Below, in pieces: positions 38,754-51,537 of a stretch of 64,000 nt of DNA. Within the stretch, counting starts at the first letter, position 1, and the number at the start of each line of letters is the position of its first letter. The stretch is from Coenobita brevimanus (Eukaryota; Arthropoda; Malacostraca; Decapoda; Coenobitidae): positions 19,939,242 through 20,003,241 of the forward strand of contig CM064732.1 in the NCBI GenBank assembly GCA_032717465.1, written 5' to 3'. Position numbers and translations under genes: made by a program. The notes beneath the pieces were generated by a model that saw nothing but the letters and a program-made list of their open reading frames with translations, made no database searches and had not been told where the DNA came from.

Positions 38754-40930
38754 TATAGAGGAGAAAGGTTTTGAGTACACAAAACACATTAATATGTGAG
38801 CATAAAGAGGACATAAATAAAGGATACGGAAGAGATGCCATCTAGAAATGGATGAAAGAAACAAAACCATATGGAGACACTGTGATGTTGTAATAGACTG
38901 GCATGGACAAAGTGAAGATGGCCGTAGTTTAGATGTTGAGCGAAGGGAGACTAGGAAGATAGCATAACTCAGAGATAGGAATGACTTGTTAGCTGAATGA
39001 TGGAAAAAAAAAAAAAAATGGAGGTAGAATCAGTTGTAAGAAAATGTCATGTTGGTAATGGAACTGAACTATTTTGTAAAAAACGACGTATTAAAGCATG
39101 ATTATGGATATGGAAGAGGATTAATGGATGAGGAAGATGTATTAGCTAGAGAATAACTGGTTGAACGATGAATAGGGCTGAGGAGTAGCAATTATGATTA
39201 CGCAATAGCACCTTAAGGGATGAAAAGATCTAAAAAGAGGCATTGTTACTGGACGGTAATCTAAATAATAAAGATATCAGAAGCATGGTGCCAAAGCTGA
39301 AGAGATAGGGATGAGCTGTTAGCTAGAAGGCAAAACACCGGAAGCAAGGTGAGCTTTAGAAACACGTAATGCCGTGGAGGGAATGGCAACTATGAGTAGG
39401 AAGAAGACATGAGCTAGTTATAGTATGAGGAGGAGGATATACTGGACTGGGTAATAATGAACTGATGTCACCTAGATAATATGTTAAATGGCAAAAGAGG
39501 TGGGCAGGGTGTGGAATAATGGTTATGCAGTGGCAAGGATTGGAGCGAAAAGCAATATTCAAGTTAACCCTTTTTGTAATATAGAAGCCCATAGTTATTT
39601 TCGTCAGGATAACACCAAAAGACAAATCCAGTTTAGCTCCAGAGATTAAAAGCTATGACTGCCGCTAATAATCCCCTCTGTGCTGTGAATGCACCATAAA
39701 ATTTTCTTCAGGCTAACTTAAGACGATTATATTTAGTCGAGAAGAATCGAAGCAATCACAGGGATAAAATGAGATTGTAGAGATGAAATTGGGTTTAGTC
39801 AAAGGTGCGGTAAATGTTAATACTGTTACAGAAGTAGGAACAGAGATTTTAATATTTGGGGGAGAAAGAGAGAGAGAGAGAGAGAGAGAGGCGGGGGAAA
39901 GGAGGGAATGTGAAGGGAGAAAGATAGGGGGGAGAAAAGTGGCAGTGTACTGTAGGAGGCTTGAGAACAAGGGCAAAATAGACAGGAAGGAATAAAAAGA
40001 CTCAAAAGTGTGGTGAAAAAGTATGACGAGGGAGAGAGTGACTAAGGTTGACCATATATCCTGGAGGAAGTAAGGAAAAAGGTAAAAGGGATCACTGGAA
40101 GCAGTAAGGGGAAAGATGGAGACACACTGAGATACACTGAATAAGACAGGTAGACAGGCAGGGAGAAAAACGGAGAGAAATCAACAGACAGACAGACCGA
40201 CAGTGACTTACTGCCAGCAACAGACACAGACAGAAAAAGAAAGCAGTCCGACATAAACAGATAGGTAGACGGACAGAAAAAGACAGTCATAGAGAGATTC
40301 ACAAAAGCAGACAAACAGATATACACAGACATACATAGAGGCAGACGGACAAACTGACATTCAGAGGCAGACAGAGACAGGCAAGGCAGAAAAACAGACA
40401 GAGAGACAGAAAGACCGACTGACAGAGAAAGAGTGAGAGAGACAGAGAGAGAGAGAGAGACTGGTGATGTGGGCTAAAAAAGGAGCAAGACGGAAAAAGA
40501 AGGGAAAATAAAAATAGTGATAGGACCCAGGGAGGAGGGGAGAGATCTGAGCAAAGTGTGGGTGGTGGTGGTTTGGAAGTAAATGGGAAAGAAGAATAGA
40601 AGAGATACAAGAAAAGCAAGGGAAGTGGTGTGAGATTTAGGAAGGAAAGAGGAATGTGGGGCGGGAGGGAAGGGGAGAGAAAGAAATAAAGAATGGGAGA
40701 GGGGAAGGTATTGTACAAGAGGAAGTGTGAAACTGAGAATTGGAAATGGGGAAAAAATAGTGAGAAAAGAGTTATAAAGACAAGAGTTATTGAGGCGAGG
40801 GCGGGGAAGTGGGAAATAGTAAAGGCAAAATGAACGAGAAGGTGAGGGAAGAGGAAGAGGAAAGGACTATAAAGTCGGAAGAGTAGAGAGGTGGTAGTTG
40901 AGGAGGCAGGTAAGAAGGATAAGACGAGGT

Positions 40931-40931
<1 letters not shown>

Positions 40932-40990
<59 letters not shown>
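40932..40990. repeat. (GA)n microsatellite
   Basis: About 29 GA units within the purine-rich domain. Confidence 0.97.
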
Positions 40991-40991
<1 letters not shown>

Positions 40992-41930
40992 GAGGGGCAT
41001 GGAAGGGGTAGGAGGGGAGAAATGGATGGCAAGGGGAAAGACTAAAGGCAATAGGGTACTGGAAATGCGAGAGAAGTGGTAATATAATGGATTAAGGAGT
41101 CAATACGAATGAGGAGAGTTAGGGAGGGAAGGAATGGATGGTAGGGAAGGAGGAACAGAAAGGAAGATTAGAAACTGGAAAGAGAATGGAAAGAGGAGCT
41201 TAATAGGAATGAATGGGGGTGAAGGGAGAGAAATGTATAGAATGGAAGGAAGAACAGCAAGACACACTTGAAGTGGAAGGGAGGTGGAGGCAGAAAGAGT
41301 TAGGTAGAAGAGAAGATTGACTGGAAGGGGAAGGTACCAAGGGAAAGAAATGAGGGAGGGAAGAAGAAGGACAGGATGTTCGGGAATTAGGAATAGGGAG
41401 GAGAGCTGAAAATGGCATAAAGGTGGGAAGAGAAATTGGAGGTTAAGAGCAATGAGGAGCAGAGGAAAGAGGAAAGGGAGGAGGTGAAGGGGAAAATGAA
41501 AGGACAGTAAATGAAGGAGGTATACTGAGAAAGAAATGCAAATAGGAGGAAAGGGGGGTAGAGAAAGAATTAGGGAGTCGAGAGCAATGAGGGGATGGGA
41601 GGTGGGGTAAGAATGGATGGTAGGGGAGGGGCACAGCATGAGGATAATGGGAAAATAAGTAGGAGTCGGGAGGGGAGGTGAAGGGAGGGAGGGGTGACAG
41701 AGTTTATGGGTGTGGGAGGGGAGCTGGAGGGGTGTTGGAGAGAAGGGAGAGGGAGAGATGGAGGGGATGGGGAAGAGTTAGTAGAGGAGGGAGACTAGAG
41801 AGGATGATGGAAGAGGAGAAGTTAACTACGTCAGAAAGTGGGTATGTCAGGAAAAAATAAACGAGGGAGAAATACAAGAAAACCAAATCTGTGCGTGTAA
41901 GAACTTGGGTGACTAATATACTTGCCATAG

Positions 41931-42618
41931 TAATATAGGAAGCCTGGAAGGAACGCTATTATTTCAGGGACATAATTAGCCACTTTACTGTCATGACGTC
42001 CATTTCACTGAACTTGTGCTCACGCCATACGATATCTTTCAGCTTGAGAGGGGTTCGTCTAATTTCGAGGATTTCATATAGCCCAATAACCCATTTTACT
42101 CTTAGAGCGCTTATTTAAATTGATCTGGATGTAGCAAAAAAAAAAAAAAAGCAAAAAACGACATCGTAGCAGTGAAGAGGATAAACACTCCTTTGCTATG
42201 TTGTGTACTTAATTAGATTCATGTGACGTAAAGACGATTTGACTGAAATTTCATAGAGTATGGCAGTCAGGGGGTTAATGAATGCAATATCTCTTCCCTC
42301 CAGTTCGAAAGTCTGAAGCTGAAAACATTTGTCTGAAGGCAGGAAGAATAAGGAACGTCATGTTAGTGAGATGAGTAAGGGCATTCTGGAAAAATAAAAT
42401 GTCTCACGCACGTTTATAACCGAATGGGATATAACAGTATACGGTCTTTTGTGGCAGCACTCCCCCAACCAAAAGCCGACAGATAAAAGTGTGGGGGATT
42501 ACCGTGCAAGCCAGAAAAAATCTTGCAAATTTTTATTGCTAGAAAAAGGCGTGGGTAAAACAATTCTAGTCTGTCGTAATCCATATACTCTATCGAACTG
42601 TAGGAGATACCGCCTGTA

Positions 42619-42680
<62 letters not shown>

Positions 42681-43429
42681 CACGTTCAGTTCGTTGATGT
42701 ATTTTACTTTTAAGTCTTGCTACCTCCACCAAGATTCGTTGTTGTGAAGGAGTCATTGAAGGCTATATCTAACCTCTTTTGTCCAGAAAGTTTCTTCTGA
42801 GCTAAACAGAACCGTGCAGAGACACCAAATAAAAAATAAATAAATAAAAAAAAAACTCTAGATAGTAGCACCCACCTTTTGCTCATCCAAGACCCCAGCA
42901 CAAAGATGCCCTTGCTTTGGACACACCCCAGATGCAACCTATATGCATCTCAAACATGGCCTAAACACTTTACAAATAAATCCATCTCTCAACCCCCCAA
43001 TCTCCCATAGGTGTGGCGATTATAAAATTCTACTGTTGTATCTTGCAAGATTTCATCCTTCTAAAAGGTAAAATGGCTTAGCCAATGAATGATTGACCGA
43101 CTGATTGACTGACGAGTTTGTCGGCCTCTGTGTGTAGGCACACACGGATATTTTTCACTAAAATCAACTTTATATATTTCAGATTCGCTTCCATCATGTG
43201 CATCAGCATTGCACGGCCTGATATATTCAGGCAATTGCAATTTTTACTGTTGAAGTGTACTGATACTTAGTTCTGAATATAAAACTCCATCGAATTTCAA
43301 GCGACTATGAATGCCGAAACTATTCCATAATTTTCACATTAACTTTATTCTTTTAGCATACAGTTCTGCTCCATTAGTTATCATCTTCATCACTGTGCTG
43401 ACCGTATTCCACTTCTCCCAAAGGTATGA
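41931..43429. other. Unassigned DNA with a (GT)n tract
   Basis: Holds a (GT)n at 42622-42679. The segment 42735-42790 (GTGAAGGAGTCATTGAAGGC, TATATCTAACC) resembles 36258-36300 (GTGAAGGGATCAATGAAGG, CATATCCAACC), so a shared dispersed repeat flanks the purine-rich domain. No gene recognised. Confidence 0.5.
42622..42679. repeat. (GT)n microsatellite
   Basis: About 28 GT units. Confidence 0.97.
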
Positions 43430-44802
43430 TGTGGGAAGGATGAATAAATCTGAAATGGGGAAAAGCAAGAACTAGAAGAAAAGCATAAGGCAATCTGGAC
43501 CAGTTGAATAAGGGTTGTAAGAATGAAACAGGAAAACAAATATGGGCGACTTTGTATGTGTATGCCCTGACAAAGAATTTACTGATTACTGTGAAAGTTT
43601 TGGTTGTATATAGAAAAATCCCTGGAAAAGCCTTAGAACAACAGTAGAGTGTCCCTGATTAGAGATATGAATGTAAAGAGGGGAATGCCAAAATACTGTA
43701 GATAGGACGGTTGGACGGTGAGGTGTACCCAGTGGAGTGGACAGCAGTACTGCCCTGCTGGGAGTTTCTGAAGGGAAGATCATGACAGTAGCCATTCCCT
43801 TCTTCAGGCACACGATGATCCACAATTACACATGGCAGGTGATAAAATGGATGGGAGACGAGTTAAGTAAATTTGAGGCAATGATTACCTGTGTGTATAT
43901 GATCGAATGAAAAAAAAAAAATGTGCACAAGGGTGTATAGAAGTCTGGGGAGTCGTATCACTTCATAGTAGTGTCAAAGACAGATGCGCAGAATTAAGTG
44001 AAGTGAGGTAGAGGGAGACATGAAGAAGCAGTTGGTACAGAGTAGAAAGTGGAGAACAAGAGAGAAGTGGAATAGCGCCTCGGTCGAACTTATATGAAGG
44101 AAGTGGCAGATATGTGGAAGGTGTTCACAGAGAAATCGGTGCAGCATGTAAGGTAGTGTGTGGGGTGAGAAGACATAAGTGGATGAAAGGTACAACGTGG
44201 TGGGATGAGGTGAAACGAGCTGTGGAAGAGACAAAGAAACCACATAATGACTGGATGGGAATTCGAAGACTGGAATATGTGGAGAGACGGAAAACAGAGC
44301 TGTATGTTTAGAAGGGAAGAGAGGTAAAGAGATTATTAATAGAGAATATGAAGAGAATGGAGAAGTAGTTAGGAAAAAATGCGAGTGGAAGTTGCAGGGA
44401 GTGTAAGAACCTGTTTTGGAAAGAGGTTTGGAAAATAAGACTGTAATAATGAAAGTAGAAGAGACTAGAGAGATGAGGGAAAAATGGTAGAATGTTTGTG
44501 GAGAAAATAGAGCAAGTGATCAGATGAAGAGACCATTTTAGCAAGCTATTGAACGCAGAGAACGAGATTGGTGCAAGTATAAGTAGTTATGGAATGGCTG
44601 GGAGAATAAAAGTGGCTACAAGGTAAGACGAGATCAGCTGGATACAAGTTTGTAAGACACTGAAGAATACTAAAATGAGGGAGGGCACCGAAGATGGTGG
44701 AGTGTGTGGTGAAATGTTGAAATGCTCGAGTGAGATAGACTGAATGGATATGATGAATGTACACAATGACCTGGGAGAAGGGCAGAGTTCTAGAGAAATC
44801 GT

Positions 44803-46491
44803 CTATCTACCTATTTATTTCCAGACGCCGTAATCCCGTGAGGGGTGGCCACAAACAAATCGCCTCCATGTCGCCCTGTCTTCCACCATTTCACTGCCCT
44901 GCTGCCATCTCACACCCCTCTCTCTCTCATATACCTCTCCACTCCATCTCTCCATCTCATCATTGGCTCCCCCTGCCTCTCGCCCTCTCCACCTCATTCA
45001 CATACACTCTCATCAGTCATTCGCCCTCTATCCGCTCCACGTGGCCAAACCACCTCAATGTATTTCTCCTAACGCCTCTATCACATCCACAACACCACAA
45101 TGCCCCTTTACTTTCCCATTTGTCAGTCTGTCTCTCCATATGACTCCACATGCTTCTCTCAAATTAGTCATTTCCGTATCACAATACTGCCATGCAGTAA
45201 CTTTTTCACTTCCACACACACTTCCCTGTTTCTTATCACTGCTTTCAAAGAACCAGAAACCCTTATTCCTTGTAGTATCCTTTCAAGCACTTCACCCTCT
45301 AAACTTGCATCGTTACTCATCACACTACCCAAGTGCTTAAACGCACTCATATTTTCCATTTCCTCCTCACCCAACCTCACTGTACATTCAGTGACTTCAT
45401 TTCTCTCCAAGACCATAATTTTGCTCTTCCCTACATTCACCTTTAGATTGCGTTTCTTATACACTGTCCCAGACTCATTCACCAAGTCTTGCAGCTCCCC
45501 TTCGTCTTCACCTAACAACATAGTATCATCTGCAAACAACAGTACAGGGAGTTTCCACAAACTGCCCTTTCTCATTAGCGTCGCTCCAGCATCCACTGCC
45601 CTACCTTGTATCTCTTTTATAACCCCATCCATATTCAGATTTAACAGCTATGGAGACATGACACATCCCTGTTTCAATTCAACCTTCAAATAGAAAAATT
45701 CACTCACTTCACTGTCCACACGCGCTGCAGCCTTAGCATGCTTTTCACGGCCATCAACAACTTCCCATTTACTCCATGTATTCTTAATACTTTCGACAAT
45801 CCTTGTCTATCCACCCTGTCATATGCTTTCTCCAAATCCATGAAGGCCGCATACAGCCTCTTTCCCCTCTCTAGAAACTTTTCTACTAAAGACCTAAGAA
45901 TGAATATCTGATCCACACAACCTCTTCCCTTCCTAAAATCTCCCTGTTCTTCTCCGTCTAATTCCTCTGTTATTATTTTAACTCTGTCAATAAGTACCCT
46001 ACCATATACTTCACCTATTACACCAAGAAGACATATGCCTGTATTCCGCTTTTCCATTGTACAGGGGAATAATTATATGTACATGACATCCAATTCTCTG
46101 GGACTTTACCTTCCGTCCAGGCCAATCTGCACATCTTCCACATCCATTTTACTATTATCTCATCCCCATGCTTCAGTATTTCACCCACACTCCGTCAACT
46201 CCTGGGGCTTTCTCCATTTTGACTTTCTTCATTGCTTCCGCAACTTTGTATTACTGATTTTTTCCTATCTTCTCACATCCCTCCTTCTCCCATCCATTCC
46301 TCAGCCACTTATACTCGCATTGCTTTAATTCTTCATGTTCAACGATTCATTAAAGTGTTCTTTCCATTTGCTCACTTTTCTCCCTTCTCCACTAGTAGTC
46401 TACCAATCTTATTTTTCACTCCCCGACTAACTTCCTTAACACGGTGTCTAACTCTCTTTACCTCTTTCCAGAAATATTTCTTACGATTTAC
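44803..46491 (-). mobile_element. 5'-truncated RTE-like LINE nested in the older copy
   Basis: The minus-strand copy starts at about 46491 with YFWKEVKRV (the WREVKRV site of the full element) and ends at 44818 in the family 3' end CCAGACGCC. A short AAATAAATAGGTAGATAG tail follows. AGAGAAATCGT occurs on both sides (44792-44802 and 46492-46502), an 11-bp target duplication. 5' truncation, tail and duplication are the signature of target-primed reverse transcription. Confidence 0.93.
44815..46485 (-). pseudogene. Reverse transcriptase of the nested RTE-like LINE, broken
   Basis: Recognisable RT text: GICLLGVIGEVYGRVLIDRV, EQGDFRKGRGCVDQIF, FMDLEKAYDRVDR (block 46057-45704), then LLFADDTMLLGEDEGELQ with the FADD catalytic motif, NVGKSKIMVLER and GSLKAVIRNREV (45632-45168). 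The C-terminal end is [18 protein letters not shown] (44997-44815). The endonuclease is absent by truncation. Frame changes near 45700, 45165 and 45000 inactivate it. It preserves the authentic C-terminus that is frameshifted in the copy at 12849. Confidence 0.9.
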
Positions 46492-46742
46492 AGAGAAATC
46501 GTACCCAAGTTGAACTTGTTCGTTGTTCCCCTATACAAAATGAAAGCAAAAATAAATTAAAAGTGTGTGGCAAATTTTGGGGAGCTCGTCTTATCAGTGT
46601 AATTGGAAAGATATACAGTACATAGCAGGTTACTTGTCATCAACGTTAGGGGGAAAACGGAGACATTAGTTGGAGACGGGAGAATATGTTTTGCGAAGGA
46701 GAGGGTTATGAGCAGACCAGACATACGTTCTCAGATGTTTAG

Positions 46743-46747
<5 letters not shown>

Positions 46748-46815
<68 letters not shown>

Positions 46816-46858
46816 CTCTCTCTATCTATATCTATCTATATATATATATATGTATCTA

Positions 46859-46945
<87 letters not shown>
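46748..46945. repeat. (TA)n microsatellite with TATC interruptions
   Basis: Nearly 200 bases, with TATC-type interruptions near 46811-46862. Expanded inside the RT region of the old LINE copy. Confidence 0.97.
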
Positions 46946-46947
<2 letters not shown>

Positions 46948-48018
46948 GAGATAGATGAAGTGTGTAACCTTCCTTGATATGGAGGAGGCATGAGGCAAGA
47001 GTTAGATATGTAATGAGGAAGGTACTGTAATTGTGAAGAGAAAGTGGGATTTCATTGAATGCTGTTTAGAGGATGTGTAAGAGTGCGTCGGTATGTATGG
47101 AGGATGAACCAAGTGAGCACTTGGATATGAGTATTACTCTGATGCAGGGATGTATCATGTCTGTTCACTATTAACAAATAAGAGCAGTGAGTGCTGGAGT
47201 GCCCTTCGTGAGAGAGGGTAGGTTTGAAAACTGGCTGTACTGTTGTATGCAAGTGATACTGTATTGTTGAACGAAGATGACCGACAGTCCCAAGGCTTGC
47301 TTACTGAGCTTCGAAGTGTGTGTAAAAAAAAGGAATAAAAAATGAAACTAGCACAAAGAAAGGCTGTAGTCTTTGAAAGCAATAAAGTTACGGAATGCAA
47401 GTGAGACTGAACCATCAGGAATTAGAGAACGTGAGTGCCTTCAAAAATATAGGTAGTGTGATGAGTGAGGAAAGAAGTTAGGGGATGAGGCGCGTGAAAG
47501 GATACAGCAGAGAAAACAGGCTGCAGGTTCATCGAAGGCAATGGCGTAAAATAGGCATGTGAATATAGAAGTAAAGAAGTCGCTGCAGCATCCTCATTCT
47601 GGCTCATGGATGTGAAGTTTTGCCTCCAGAAAGGATACAAATCATAGGAGAGAGGAGTGGTAGTGAGTTATAAGAGAGCTCATTTGGAGTTATGTGGAGA
47701 GACAGGCAGACTAATAAGGAAAAGAAAGAGCTTTGTTATTTATATAAGTATGTTAGAAAGCATTAGGATAAGTAGCTAGAGATGGTTTTGCCAAAGTGAA
47801 AAGACTAGATACTGAGAGACTAACAGCAAAAGTGTTTGTCAGTAAGGTGTACAGGTTTAAGAGAAGGGGAAAACTGAGGACGAGATGGAGATCCGGGATG
47901 TAGAGGTATATGATTCACAGGGCTTCAAGCTGGAGAGAGCGAGACCAGCCTGATGGCAAGGACAGGGTGATATGGAAGAGATTCGTCTGAGCCCACCACT
48001 TCCGGAATTCAGGCGTCT

Positions 48019-48019
<1 letters not shown>

Positions 48020-48098
<79 letters not shown>
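48020..48098. repeat. (AT)n microsatellite
   Basis: Starts at the exact 3' end of the old RTE-like LINE copy. Confidence 0.98.
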
Positions 48099-48101
<3 letters not shown>

Positions 48102-48850
48102 ACGGTCTCCCGGCACTTGACGCATTAACTTCAAGATGTGTTTCGAGGGTTTACTTTGAGTAAAAAAGTACTATATCAACATGGAACCAATTTTCAACCG
48201 TAACGGAGCTACAGTTATTAATCACCTTATGTGAACTATGAGGGAGACCAGTTTCGCCCATTAAGTCAGCAGTAATAATAGTTCTGCAACGATTGGATAT
48301 ATACTCGTGTGTGTGTGTGTCTGTGTGTGTGTGTGTTTACTCAGCTGGTATATCAAATTAATATCGAGTGATTTGGATCATTCATCCATTAACTGATCAT
48401 TCAACTTTTAGAAATTCTTATCTCCATTTCACCGTCTTAACTATCCTTTCAAAGTATGTGTTTTGCCTTGCCTGGTATATAAAGAATCTTTCGTTGACTC
48501 CTAAGATAAAGTGTGCAGCCCAGCCCTTGTCGTGTGTACCTCCATTGTTTGTGTAGTTCGTATTTTCATTTCTTTCCTTCTTCAGTTCTTCTACAACAAA
48601 TGTATGCTTTCACAATTCACCATGCAATTCCTTTCTCACAAAGTTAGCTGACGCTTTTGCAAAATCATAGAACTTCTTAGCACACCTGAGCAAACATCCA
48701 GCACGTTCTATATAAAAATCCATATTCATTCATTCCAAATTAACTTAAGCTGTTACCTACTCCGTCATTTGCTTCCATTAATCTGGTGCTGCTTTGGTCT
48801 AAAGTATTCACTTAAATTATTTCACTGAAATAGATCTGAAAAATTTTTCA
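48099..48850. other. Unassigned DNA
   Basis: Contains a (TG)n near 48310-48337. No coding region recognised. Confidence 0.4.
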
Positions 48851-49757
48851 AGACAATCTTTACTGTGGAAGATGAGTAAATGAGTCTGTAGGAAATAAGG
48901 TTAATATAGTGCTAAAGAGAGAGGTGAATGAGAAAAAAAAGAAAGGTTTGGTGCAGGATGTAGATGAAAGGCAGGGTAAGTAAAGATTGGTAGCGTAAGA
49001 GAGGAAAAATAAATTCGACTGAAAGGAAAGGAAAATAGGAGGTTGTAGGAAATTACAAAATGCTGAGGCAGATAAGGTGTAAGAGAAATGAAAGAAAGTG
49101 CAAGCCAAAGCAGCTACAAATAAGGGGGGGGGGGGGAAGACTCGAGGAAGAAAAAACCGAGTGAGAAATGGAGGACGGAGAGGAGGGGAACTTGTGAATA
49201 AGTGGGGAAATGAATTACATGTGAACAATGTGAAAGAGGAGCGAAAAGTGTGTAAAAGATGGTAGATGGAAATACGCAATCAGCATTATATGTTTTCGAA
49301 TAGAGAAATGTGAGTGAGCAATTGAGGAGCGTGGGGAAAGGCAGAAGTGAGTAAAAAATAAAAAAAAAATAGAAAGGACGAAGTGGATAAGAACATGTTT
49401 AGCAAAAAGCAAATGAGTAAGGAATGAAGGAGGGAAGGGAGGGGTGTGGCACAGTCTACAAATAATTAAGACCGTGCTAATCAAAAGAGGAGTGAATGGG
49501 GAATGGAGGATGGAGGGAAAGGTGTGATGTGGGGTAGTTTGGGATGCAAATGAGAAAGAAAATGTTAAAGAAGAGCAAACTGAATGAAGCATGGAGGAAG
49601 ATGGGAGACGTGTGGGGTAGAATAGTACGCAAATAAGTAAATTGGTGTTCAGGAGGAAAGAACATGTGAAAAATGAAAACGTGAGTGAGGCAGGGGCTTT
49701 GGTGAATCATCTTCATCATCATCATCATCATCATCCCGACCTGACGTGATGTGACAC

Positions 49758-49796
<39 letters not shown>

Positions 49797-50770
49797 TAGT
49801 GAAGATATGCAAGAACATATTACAAGTATGAGAGATAAGAATGAGAAACTGAAGAGAGAGATGTGACTCAATGTGGAGGTGTGTGTAGTAAAGTTTAGGA
49901 ACACTGTGGATGAGAACTGAAGAAGTAAGGAAATGAAGTGGCATACGATGGGATGCAAACGAGAGTGAGAGGGAACAAACTTGCTGAAGGAGTATGAAAG
50001 AGAAAAGTGGATAAAAATTAAGTGAATGGAGGAAGGCTATCCTGAGTTATAGAACGAGATTGAAATGAATAAAATAATGGAGAGAAAATGATGCTAAATG
50101 AAAATGAAACCAAAGAGAAATGAAAGTTGCATTCGAAATGCTAGAATGAAGTAAGAAATGAATTTTTACAAATTTTCTATGAGAAAAGGAGGAGGGAGAA
50201 ATAAGGGAAAGGAGGAGAGAGAGGGAAGTGGGCAAATAATGATAAAGGCGTTTTTTTTTAAAATGAAAAATGAAGGTGAAAGGCAACTAAAGGAAGGAAG
50301 AGCAATGCAGTAAACTGTAAGTAGTATTTAAGAGGAGGGTGGTGAGTGGGAAATGTAGGAGGGAGGGAGAAGGTGAGGCATATAATGATTTAAAAAATGA
50401 GATTGAAAAGGGGTTCATGCAGAGAAAATTGGGTCAGAAAAGGAAAAATGAGAGACAAGGAAGAATGAAATAAATGAGGAAGTGTTGAATAAGAAGAAGT
50501 GAGTGAGAAATGGAGGAGAAAGAGTTGCTGCGCAGCGTTGGATGCAAATGAGAAGTAACGATCAAGAGGTTAGTAAAAAAAATAAAAACAAGAAAAACGC
50601 ATGATATCAATAGGAAAGTGTTCAGCAAGAGAGAGAAGTGAAAGAACTGGAGAAACGAGTGAGAGAGTTGTGTAGTGTTGTGTAGCGTAGGATGAGATGT
50701 AAATAAGAGGGGCAGCCAGATTACAGAGGAAGGACAGCTGCCAGCCGCCCTATGGGGAGGGTAATCTGGA
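48850..50770 (+). repeat. Purine-rich degenerate long-unit tandem repeat
   Basis: The motif GGGATGCAAATGAGAA and variants recurs near 49108, 49551, 49629, 49950, 50539 and 50693, surrounded by similar GTGGGGTAG / GAATGGAGGAAG text. This suggests an old array with units of roughly 100-200 bases and lost members. A (GA)n (49765-49794) and an (ATC)n (49715-49736) are inside. Minus-strand Ser/Phe/Leu-rich ORFs are compositional. Confidence 0.65.
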
Positions 50771-51537
50771 AAGGGCATGACTAAAACATCACCTACACAG
50801 GGGGAGAGAAAATTCTAGCAGAATAGGGAAGTTGTAGCCACGAGCATTTCTTTTATGTGTATCATTTTATGTCTCATCCATGAACGTGACAACAGAATTA
50901 TTAAATAGAAACTAATGATTAAGAAAGTAGGATAGTTGTGCCTATTTTTTATTTTCTTTCATCAGCGTGACCGAAGCATTATTAAAGTGGAAAAAAGTTC
51001 ATTGTTTTGGGAAGTATATCTTCTCTACTCATGTTTTTGCTTGTTTATCAGAGTGACGGAAACAGTATTAAAAAGTGAAAAGGTTGGCAAAGCAGGGAGG
51101 CTGCAGCTTCGGGTATTTCTTTTACCAGTCTAGCCAGATACTACCTAGCATTTACTAGTACGTGACAAAAGTTTTATAGAGAAACAAAGAGAAAGGCAGA
51201 ACAGAGAAGTGATTTGTACCATAGTCTCTCTCACATTAATTTATCAGTGTGACAAAAGCATTACTAAATACAGTGCAAATGGTATCAGAGCAGGGACGTT
51301 ATATAAATCACTGTTTACCTTTATTTTCTTTTTTAAACAGCTGGCTGTCTGTTATCACACGGTGACGAATGTATTATTGAAGGATGCAAATGGTTAACTT
51401 AATAAGGTAAGTCCTCTATCAGTGCTCATCTCATTTTATCTATCCACCCATTCCTCTTTTAAGGTGAAAAAAAAAAAAAAAAAGCATCTTTAAAGAGGGA
51501 AAAAGGTTAACGGAGAAGGACATTTGTGGCTACCAGT

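Larger units (their letters stand above)
33370..41930. repeat. 8.5-kb purine-rich strand domain
   Basis: The plus strand is overwhelmingly A and G, with scattered short non-GA islands (33780-34000, 34100-34255, 36150-36480, 37860-38330, 39550-39790). Internal patterns include (GA)n runs at 38715-38752, 39866-39892 and 40932-40990, a (GACA)n-type tract at 35552-35660, and a 30-bp minisatellite. Ser/Pro/Leu-rich ORFs on the minus strand up to 271 codons come from the composition and carry no domain. No gene is supported. Confidence 0.85.
43430..48019 (+). mobile_element. Old RTE-like LINE copy, split by a younger copy
   Basis: This plus-strand copy belongs to the family at 12849-16027. Endonuclease-like text appears first (VSLIRDMNVKRG near 43650; PFFRHTMIHNYTW near 43800), then the linker GTTWWDEVKRAVEE near 44190. 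The RT resumes after the insertion ([19 protein letters not shown] near 46540-46615), then LLYASDTVLLNEDD-like text near 47240, and the family 3' end CAGGCGTCTGG at 48009-48019, followed by (TA)n. Stops and frame changes are frequent, so it is old. The insertion occupies 44803-46491, and a (TA)n array replaces part of the RT at 46748-46945. Confidence 0.85.

Noticed and set aside
33373..41928. Many Ser/Pro/Leu-rich minus-strand ORFs up to 271 codons
   Set aside because: The strand is almost pure pyrimidine in that direction, so stops (TAA, TAG, TGA) are rare. No domain, no start context and no conservation signal.
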